From contig NZ_JAHLZZ010000001.1 of assembly GCF_018967845.1 (NCBI RefSeq), positions 1,364,001 to 1,428,000 on the forward strand: a DNA stretch of 64,000 nt, read 5' to 3'. Position numbers and translations under genes: made by a program. The stretch's first letter is position 1. Every line of letters begins with the position of its first letter. Of this stretch, positions 58,555-64,000 are shown in pieces. This stretch comes from Hymenobacter siberiensis (GTDB taxonomy: Bacteria; Bacteroidota; Bacteroidia; Cytophagales; Hymenobacteraceae). The notes below the pieces were generated by a model, which was not told the DNA's origin, searched no databases, and saw nothing but the letters and a program-made list of their open reading frames with translations.

Positions 58555-61461
58555 TTAGGGCGTAAACACCGAGAAGGAGAAGAAGTAGTTTGAGCTGAGG
58601 ACTCCGCTAGTGTTGAAAGTCCGCACCCTGATGAAGCCCACGCCACCGTCGTAGGTGATGAAGCCAGGTGTGTCGCCGAAGAGGGTCGCGTTGACGGTGA
58701 CGTTGCGGAAATCGACCCCGCTCAGGCCACTGCTGACCGAGAAGGAGATGTCGTACACCCCCGTGCCGCGGCCCACACCGTAGTTGCCGCTGCCGCCGGA
58801 CACCAAGGTGGAGCCGCCCCCGGCCTTGCCGTAGGCCACGGCCAGCATGTTGTTTGTGCCGGTAGTGTTGGTGAGTATCTCGCCTACGGTGTTGGCGGCG
58901 CCCACGCGCACGTTGCCCACCACGTCGAGCTTGGCGGCGGGGGCCGCGCTGGTGCCGATACCCACGTTGCCGCCGTTAGTAAGCACAAACTGGTTGGTCA
59001 CGGCCCCATTGGCGGCCAGGTAGAGGTTGCCTGCGGTGGTGTAGAAGCCCACGTTGTTGTCGGCGTTGAGGGTGGGGAAGCCGCGCTGGATGCCGTGGCC
59101 GGTGTTACCGAAGGCAATGCCGCCGCCCGTGTTGGCGGTGGTGCCCACCACGATGCGGGCCGTGCCGTCGCTCGTGCGCACGTCCAGGCGCTGGTTGGGG
59201 CTGGTGGTGCCGATGCCCACGCTACCGCTGCTGCTAATGACCAGGCCGGTGCTGCCGCCGTTGCCCACCAGCTGGTTCGCGGCCAGGTCGAGGTTTTGGG
59301 TGGCGGTGTGGTTGCCCAGGTTGTCGCCGGGCACGTTCACGAAGTTACTGCCGTCCAGGGTCGGGGCGGTGTACACGCCGCCAGTGGTAATGGTGAGGCT
59401 GCCGTTGCCGGTATTGGCCCCGGTCGTGAACGTGGTGGCCGAGCTGCCCGTGAGCGTCACCCACGACGAGCCGCCGCCGCCGCCGCCGGAGTTGGTGCTG
59501 CCGCCGCCGCCGTAGTAGCCGCCGCCGCCGCCGCCGCCGGCGCCGGTTGTGCTACCGCCGCCGCCCGTGCCCTGGCCGCCGCCCGTGGTGCCGCCCGCCG
59601 TCTGGGTGCCCCCGGTGGCCGAAATGGTACCGCTGCTGCCAACGGTGCCGTTGCCCCCGGTGGGTGCCCCGCCCGCGCCCCCTTGCGAGCTGTTCTGGCT
59701 CCCTTGGTAGCCGCCGCCGCCGCCGCCGCCCGCCACCAGCAGGCGGTCGGCGAGGGTGCCACCGGAGCCGCGCAGGTCGGTGGCCCCGCCCCCGGTCCCG
59801 CCGGCACGGGCGGACCCGCCGCCGTTGTAGCCGCCGCCGGTGTTGGTGCCCGCCGTGAAGCCCCCGCCTGCCCCCACCAGAATTTGTAGCACCTGGCCCG
59901 GACTCACGCTCAGGGTGGCTTGCACCCGCGCCCCGGCCCCGCCCACGTTGACGCTGAGCGACCCGCTCCCGGTGCCGCCCGAACCTGCCCGTGCATCCAC
60001 TTGCAGGCTGGTCACGCCCGCCGGCACGGTGTAGTTTTGCACCGTGCCGGTGTAGCCGAAGGTGACGCTGGGGTTCTGAAAAGGCTGCTCGGTGGCGCTC
60101 AGGGTCGCGTCCCAGCTCGTGCCGTTCCAGGTGTTGAGCTTGCCGGTGGTGGTGTTGTAAAGGGTCAGGCCGGCGGCCGGGCTGGCGATGGCATCGCGCT
60201 GCGCCGTGGTCAGGCGCGGGGGCAGCAGGCCCTTGCTGGTGCTGCTCACTTCCAGCGCGGCCGAAGCCGCGGGGCTGCCGTTGGTGCCTACGCCCACGCT
60301 GCCGGCGGGGCGGTACACGTCGGCCCCGCTCAGGCTCCAGCCGGGCAGGTTCACGAAGTTGCTGCCGTCGAGGACCGGGGCGGCGTACTCCACTTTCGGG
60401 GTGAGGGTGAGGCTGCCATTGCCGGCATTGGCCCCGGCCGTGAACGTGCTGGCCGAGCTGTCCGCGGGCGTCACCCACGACGAGCCGCCGCCGCCGCCGC
60501 TGTAGCCGCCGCTGCCATCGCTGCCACCGCCGCCGTAGTAGCCGCCACCCCCGCCGCCGCCGCCGCTGAAGCCGCCGCTAGGTACGGTGCCGCGGCCGTT
60601 GCCGCCCGTGCCCAGCACGCCGCCAATGCTGCCGCCCGCCGTCTGGGTGCCCCCGGTGGCCAAAAAGGTAATGGCACCGTTACTGCTCGTGAAGCTGCCG
60701 CTGCCCCCGGTCGGTGCCCCGCCCGCGCCCCCTTGCGAGCCGAACTGGTTTAAGCCGCCGCCGCCGCCGCCGCCCGCCACCAGCAGGCGGTCGGTGAGGG
60801 CGCCACCGGTGGTGCGCACATCGGTGGCCCCGCCCCCGGCCCCGCCACCTTCTACATTGGTTCCTCCGCCGTTGTAGCCGCCGCTACTCTGGGCGTTGTT
60901 ATAGAGCCCGTTGCCCCCCACCAGAATTCGCAGCACCTGGCCCGGACTCACGCTCAGGGTGGCTTGCACCCGCGCCCCGGCCCCACCGAAGTTGCCGATG
61001 AACGACCCGCTCCCGGTGCCGCCCGCCGCGCCTTTGGCATCCACTTGCAGGCGGAACACGCCCGCCGGCACGGTGTAGTTTTGCACCGTGCCGGTGTAGG
61101 CGAAGGTGGCGCTGGGGTTTATAACGGGCCGCTCGGTGGCGCTCAGGGCCGCGTCCCAGCTCGTGCCGTTCCAGATGTTGAACTTGCCAGTGGTGGTGTT
61201 GTAAAGGGTCAGGCCGGCGGCCGGGCTGGCGATGGCATCGCGCTGGGCCTGGGTCAGGCGCGGGGGCAGCAGGCCCTTGCTGGTGCTGCTCACGTCGAGC
61301 GCGGCCGAGGCCGCGGGGGTGGTGGTGCCGATGCCCACCGAGCCGGTCTGGGCGAAGGCGGCGGGCGCGGCGGCCAGCAGCCCGCAGAGTAGCACCAGGA
61401 ACCGGCCAAGACCGCGCCGCGGCGGGGCCGTAATTTGTAGAAAGTGCTGCATAGGAAACAT
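58555..61461 (-). CDS. Large glycine-rich, tandemly duplicated surface protein
   Basis: 968 residues from the ATG at 61461 (MFPMQHFLQITAPPRRGLGR; signal peptide ending AAFAQ); ATGs at 61452 and 61539 are alternatives. Two copies of a roughly 330-residue module: SVGIGTTTPAASAALDVSST, a GLLPPRLT(Q/T)AQRDAIASPA block, NTWNGTSWD, then YTVPAGV and a Gly-rich domain like that of ALK/LTK receptors (GGAGARVQATLSVSPGQVL; DRLLVAGGGGGGG; YYGGGGS; SSWVT), closing DGSNFVN(L/V)PG. A C-terminal part with phage tail-fibre-like VGIGTTSPNQRLDV and NVGIGTSAAPAAKLDVVGNV units follows. No T9SS tail was recognised. Probably a cell-surface or extracellular fibre. Confidence 0.82.
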   Translation of the reverse strand: MFPMQHFLQITAPPRRGLGRFLVLLCGLLAAAPAAFAQTGSVGIGTTTPAASAALDVSSTSKGLLPPRLTQAQRDAIASPAAGLTLYNTTTGKFNIWNGTSWDAALSATERPVINPSATFAYTGTVQNYTVPAGVFRLQVDAKGAAGGTGSGSFIGNFGGAGARVQATLSVSPGQVLRILVGGNGLYNNAQSSGGYNGGGTNVEGGGAGGGATDVRTTGGALTDRLLVAGGGGGGGLNQFGSQGGAGGAPTGGSGSFTSSNGAITFLATGGTQTAGGSIGGVLGTGGNGRGTVPSGGFSGGGGGGGGYYGGGGSDGSGGYSGGGGGSSWVTPADSSASTFTAGANAGNGSLTLTPKVEYAAPVLDGSNFVNLPGWSLSGADVYRPAGSVGVGTNGSPAASAALEVSSTSKGLLPPRLTTAQRDAIASPAAGLTLYNTTTGKLNTWNGTSWDATLSATEQPFQNPSVTFGYTGTVQNYTVPAGVTSLQVDARAGSGGTGSGSLSVNVGGAGARVQATLSVSPGQVLQILVGAGGGFTAGTNTGGGYNGGGSARAGGTGGGATDLRGSGGTLADRLLVAGGGGGGGYQGSQNSSQGGAGGAPTGGNGTVGSSGTISATGGTQTAGGTTGGGQGTGGGGSTTGAGGGGGGGYYGGGGSTNSGGGGGGSSWVTLTGSSATTFTTGANTGNGSLTITTGGVYTAPTLDGSNFVNVPGDNLGNHTATQNLDLAANQLVGNGGSTGLVISSSGSVGIGTTSPNQRLDVRTSDGTARIVVGTTANTGGGIAFGNTGHGIQRGFPTLNADNNVGFYTTAGNLYLAANGAVTNQFVLTNGGNVGIGTSAAPAAKLDVVGNVRVGAANTVGEILTNTTGTNNMLAVAYGKAGGGSTLVSGGSGNYGVGRGTGVYDISFSVSSGLSGVDFRNVTVNATLFGDTPGFITYDGGVGFIRVRTFNTSGVLSSNYFFSFSVFTP
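59330..61355 (-). repeat. Tandem duplication inside the glycine-rich gene, with GGC-rich tracts
   Basis: Two roughly 1-kb units, e.g. 60911-61080 versus 59892-60060, nearly identical in long blocks. Each unit contains GGC/GCC trinucleotide tracts (near 59472-59545, 59711-59733, 60485-60575, 60750-60770) encoding Gly runs. Prone to unequal recombination and length change without frameshift. Confidence 0.85.
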
Positions 61462-61539
61462 GAAATTTAGATGAGCAAAAAGCAGTTGAGCGGTGGTGCG
61501 CACGGTACAAACCGCCAGCACGCGGGTAATTTGGGACAT

Positions 61540-61748
61540 TGGTCTCCGAAATAATTAACCTCGACATTTAATTATTGTTTTACAAAATGGTATAATTATA
61601 TTGGAAACGGGTTAAATTTCTGCCAATCTTCGCCTAATGCAAAATTTAAAGCCTTTTGATAGGGATTTACTCTTCTTTGGCCAGCGGATGGGCGGGTTTT
61701 CCACCGGCGGGCCCGGGCCCGGGCCCGCCGGCGCGGCTCCACGTTCCG
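61540..61748. other. Region between glycine-rich gene and AraC fragment
   Basis: A/T-rich from 61545 to about 61680, presumably with the glycine-rich gene's promoter, then a 28-nt perfect GC palindrome (CCGGCGGGCCCGGG and its complement, 61704-61731) just beyond the stop of the AraC fragment, which may be its old terminator. Confidence 0.5.
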
Positions 61749-61911
61749 TCAGAAGCGCTGGTTTTTGGGCGCGCGGTAGTCGCTGGGCCGGCGGCCAAAC
61801 CGCTCGGCGTAGAGGTTGCTGAAGTGCTTGGCCGAGGCAAAGCCCACCGCGTCGGCCACCGCTGCCACCGTGCCGAAGTCGCGGGCCTCCAGCCGCTGCC
61901 GGGTCAGGGCC
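61749..61911 (-). pseudogene. AraC-family regulator, C-terminal fragment
   Basis: 53 codons before TGA: ALTRQRLEARDFGTVAAVAD, then AVGFASAKHFSNLYAERFGR and RPSDYRA, the second helix-turn-helix and AraC signature. The fragment is cut at about 61911, where the second hipA fragment begins on the opposite strand. No start and no effector domain; not functional alone. Confidence 0.85.
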
Positions 61912-62206
61912 ATGGGCTGGCCCCGGCCTACGACCTGGTGGCCACGGCGCTGATGAATCCGGCCGACACGGAGGAGCTGACGCTGACGCTGAACGGCAAA
62001 AAGGAGAAGCTGCGGCCGGAGGACTTTCTGGCGGCGGCGCAGCGGGCTGGCGTAGATGAGAAGGTGATGACGGGGTATTTAGCCGGTTTGTCCGCGTCCG
62101 GCCGGCCTGGGAGAAGCTGCTGGCGGAAAGCTTTCTAACGCCCGAGCTGAAGGAGGGCTACCTGGCGCTGCTGCATCGTAAATTCAAGCAGTTGGGGCTG
62201 ACGTAG
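61912..62206 (+). pseudogene. HipA 3' fragment (second copy, frameshifted)
   Basis: Matches the last 98 or so codons of the hipA gene at 56006-56869 (GLAPAYDLVATAL, PADTEELTLTLNGKK). It then loses one G in the GGGGG run of copy 1 (ATGACGGGGTATTTAGCC against ATGACGGGGGTATTTACCC), which shifts the frame and ends the product early. Beyond the stop the two copies share nothing. A dead duplicate. Confidence 0.88.
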
Positions 62207-62362
62207 GTGGTGGGGTGGAGAAATATGATATTTTAGTGAATTGTATTTATCAAGGACCGGAGCGGGCACACAAAACCGGGATACAACCTGATTTCGGGAC
62301 ATAAACCGGGACAAATTCGACCTAAAAACCGCGTTTTTGACTGCATTAGGGCATATGGCGCA

Positions 62363-62375
62363 CCCAGGAGGGAGC
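62363..62375 (+). repeat. Putative attR: copy of tRNA-Asn 3' end
   Basis: Exact CCCAGGAGGGAGC as in tRNA-Asn, followed by AAAGAAAA and a strong hairpin, just as the tRNA is followed by its own terminator. Looks like the displaced original tRNA end and terminator. Confidence 0.5.
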
Positions 62376-62431
62376 AAAGAAAAGGCCCGCTAACAAACTG
62401 GTTACAGTTTGTTAGCGGGCCTTTTCTTTGC
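62374..62431. terminator. Long perfect terminator hairpin at the island end
   Basis: 27-bp perfect stem (GCAAAGAAAAGGCCCGCTAA...) with a 4-nt loop. Design (A-run, GC core, T-run) parallels the terminator behind tRNA-Asn. Confidence 0.85.
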
Positions 62432-62562
62432 TCAGGTCACACCTACTGACTTCACGCCAAACCCGGGCCTGTGAAGGCGATGCCGAGGCGTATATACCCC
62501 ATAATTATGTGTGGAATTCCAGACCGGAAAACGCACTGTTACTTCTTGGGCCTATGGAGTTG

Positions 62563-62638
62563 GTTAGAAAGTCCCCGAACGGTCATGCAGAGCGCAGCGA
62601 AGCATGACCGTTTGAGTACCTTTTGTGACTTTCTAAAC
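62563..62638. repeat. Dispersed nested palindrome, class V (copy 2)
   Basis: Near-identical to 5440-5516 (two differences): outer TTAGAAAGTC / GACTTTCTAA, inner CGGTCATGC / GCATGACCG, same orientation. Upstream of the DUF2254 gene. Confidence 0.8.
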
Positions 62639-62767
62639 AGCTTCTATACATCTAGCCAAATGGGCGCGCCAGGTTTGACATCAATTCAGGTGTCTGAGGT
62701 TGGCAACACCGCACCGCCGGCCCCGCCCGCACAACCGTAAGGCCGGGGAGGCAGTAAACCGGGACAT

Positions 62768-64000
62768 ATGAATAAACTGAAAGCCTTGTGGCTGAAGCTG
62801 GATTCCAGCCTCTGGTTTGTGCCGACGATGATGGTCGTGGCCTCGCTGTTTGCCGCGTACTGGCTGGTAGTGTTCGACGTGTACATCGGGGCGAAGTGGA
62901 CGGCGCGGTTTCCGCTGCTGTTTGGGGCGGGGGCCGATGGCGCGCGCGGCATGCTTGCGGCCATTGCCGGCTCCATGATTACGGTGGCGGGCCTCACCTT
63001 CTCGCTCACGCTGGCCACGCTGGCGCAGGTGGCCAGCCAGTACACCTCGCGCCTGCTGCACAATTTCATGCGCGACCGTACCAACCAAGTGGTAATGGGC
63101 TTTTTTGTAAGTATTTTCGTGTACTGTCTGGTGGTGCTGCGCACCATTCGTGGGGGCGACGAAGGTTCGTTTGTGCCGCCCCTGGCCGTGGCCTTCGGGC
63201 TGGTGCTGGCCTTGGTGAGCATCGGCATGCTGATTTTCTTTATCCATCATATTGCCACCTCCATTCAGGCGGCCAACATTGTGGCGGGCGTGGCGGCCGA
63301 AACGGAGAAGCTGCTCGACAAGGTGTTTCCGGCCCGGCTGGGTGAGCCCGCCACCCCCACCGAGCGTGCCGACCTGGCCGCCGGCCCGGACCTGCGCTGG
63401 CAGCTGGTGCCGGCCCCGGTCACGGGCTACATTCAGGGCGTGGATTATGATGCGCTGCTGGCTTTTGCCGAGCAGGCCAATGTGGTGGTGCGCATGGAGC
63501 AGGCCATTGGCAGCTTTATTGTGAAGGGCGCGCCGCTGGTAGCGGTAGCCAGCCCCGACGGCCACACCCTGCCCCCGGCCGATGAGCTCGCCGACCGCCT
63601 GGACGACAGCTACCGCTTCGGCGACCAGCGCACCCTCGACCAAGACGTGGGCTTCGGCCTGCGACAGCTGGTGGATATTGCCATGAAAGCCCTTTCCCCG
63701 GGCATCAACGATACCACCACGGCAGTGATGTGCGTGGACCGGCTGGGTGCGCTGCTGCGGCTGCTGGCCAATCGGCAGCTCGCCAGCCCGCTGCGGGCGG
63801 CGGAAGGGCAGGTGCGCGTGCTAACCACGGGGCCCGACTTTGCCGGTTACCTGGGCACGGCTTTCGACCAGATTCGCACCAACGCGGCGAACGCGTTGGC
63901 TATTTACCTGCGCCAGCTGGTGGCGCTGCGCACCATCGCGGCCGAATGCCACGCAACGGCCAGCCGTGCTGCCCTGCGCCAGCAGGCCGACCTCATACTG
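62768..64000 (+). CDS. DUF2254 integral membrane protein (partial at right edge)
   Basis: At least 411 residues from the ATG at 62768 (MNKLKALWLKLDSSLWFVPT), running off the window. Four transmembrane segments in the first 180 residues (SLFAAYWLVVFDVYIG, AGSMITVAGLTFSLTLATLA, MGFFVSIFVYCLVVLRTI, LVLALVSIGMLIFFIHHIAT), then a cytoplasmic part with VTGYIQGVDYDALL and the conserved VGFGLRQLVDIAMKALSPGIND, the hallmark of the DUF2254 family. Function of the family is unknown; a channel-like or sensor role has no support in the sequence. The C-terminus lies outside the window. Confidence 0.9.
   Translation, partial: MNKLKALWLKLDSSLWFVPTMMVVASLFAAYWLVVFDVYIGAKWTARFPLLFGAGADGARGMLAAIAGSMITVAGLTFSLTLATLAQVASQYTSRLLHNFMRDRTNQVVMGFFVSIFVYCLVVLRTIRGGDEGSFVPPLAVAFGLVLALVSIGMLIFFIHHIATSIQAANIVAGVAAETEKLLDKVFPARLGEPATPTERADLAAGPDLRWQLVPAPVTGYIQGVDYDALLAFAEQANVVVRMEQAIGSFIVKGAPLVAVASPDGHTLPPADELADRLDDSYRFGDQRTLDQDVGFGLRQLVDIAMKALSPGINDTTTAVMCVDRLGALLRLLANRQLASPLRAAEGQVRVLTTGPDFAGYLGTAFDQIRTNAANALAIYLRQLVALRTIAAECHATASRAALRQQADLIL

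Larger units (their letters stand above)
62207..62767. other. 561-bp intergenic region closing the island
   Basis: Holds, in order: A/T-rich sequence, the 13-nt tRNA-Asn end copy (62363-62375), a perfect terminator hairpin (62374-62431), a class V palindrome (62563-62638) and the leader of the DUF2254 gene. No gene seen. Confidence 0.6.

Noticed and set aside
59095..60753. Ala/Gly/Arg-rich frames opposite the glycine-rich gene
   Set aside because: Direct complement of GGC tracts giving Ala and Arg runs; no independent coding evidence.
59460..60770. Regular GCC/GCCG repeats as a possible CRISPR array
   Set aside because: No repeat-spacer periodicity; they are in-frame Gly codon tracts within a duplicated gene, and no cas genes are present.
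61637..62138. Plus-strand frames joining the GC palindrome, AraC antisense and hipA fragment
   Set aside because: They run across a junction of unrelated fragments, with the hipA part frameshifted; not a real gene.

Overview
The window looks like chromosome of a GC-rich member of the Bacteroidota (Cytophagales), most likely Hymenobacter or a close relative. The evidence is: secreted proteins with type IX secretion (T9SS) C-terminal sorting domains; Bacteroidota-type promoters (-7 TAnnTTTG, -33 TTG) in place of sigma70 boxes; a TonB-type gene with an N-terminal CxxC domain; the L33-DUF4295-FtsY cluster; and a TamB-type giant protein. Genus is inferred from the overall protein flavour, not from a marker gene.

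Layout. 1-2.3 kb: N-terminal part of a TamB-like protein (runs off the left edge). 2.5-9.6 kb: 4-alpha-glucanotransferase, orphan ECF sigma factor, alpha/beta hydrolase, patatin/Omp85-barrel phospholipase. 9.9-12.7 kb: a damaged regulatory/efflux remnant (pseudo-receiver regulator, RND adaptor with a frameshift and a missing C-terminus, and a response regulator fused in frame to a histidine kinase). 12.9-18.3 kb: KirBac-type K+ channel, Zn-dependent phospholipase C-like protein, def, ruvX, S41 protease. 18.3-28.1 kb: homogentisate dioxygenase, two tandem secreted paralogues of unknown function, HMG-CoA reductase with an extra N-terminal domain, a TonB gene split by an in-frame amber codon, PhyH dioxygenase, SDR, PAP2_C protein, M20 amidohydrolase. 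28.3-33.1 kb: two tandem T9SS-exported thermolysin-family (M4) proteases. 33.3-49.7 kb: beta-barrel protein, TPR protein, esterase, MGMT, GH1-like glycosidase, two CDF cation exporters, APC permease, lipoproteins, DUF92/GNAT pair, transglutaminase-like protein, hemB, FAD oxidoreductase, ornithine aminotransferase. 49.7-54.5 kb: conserved small genes (DUF5522, L28, L33, DUF4295), aminopeptidase P, ftsY and a Rieske-like lipoprotein. 54.6-62.4 kb: a tRNA-Asn followed by an accessory island with IS3 remnant, 5'-truncated hipA, a T9SS cargo protein, a 970-residue glycine-rich surface protein, and AraC and hipA fragments; a 13-nt copy of the tRNA 3' end closes it. 62.8 kb to the end: DUF2254 membrane protein (runs off the right edge).

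The housekeeping genes cover translation (L28, L33, def, tRNA-Asn, ftsY), haem (hemB), isoprenoid (HMG-CoA reductase) and amino-acid breakdown (homogentisate dioxygenase, rocD, peptidases). Two things stand out beyond genes. First, about 17 long imperfect palindromes of a few sequence classes occupy intergenic gaps, often abutting or supplying stop codons. Second, the tRNA-Asn-bounded island is built largely from broken and duplicated pieces. No CRISPR array, rRNA operon or intact recombinase was seen.
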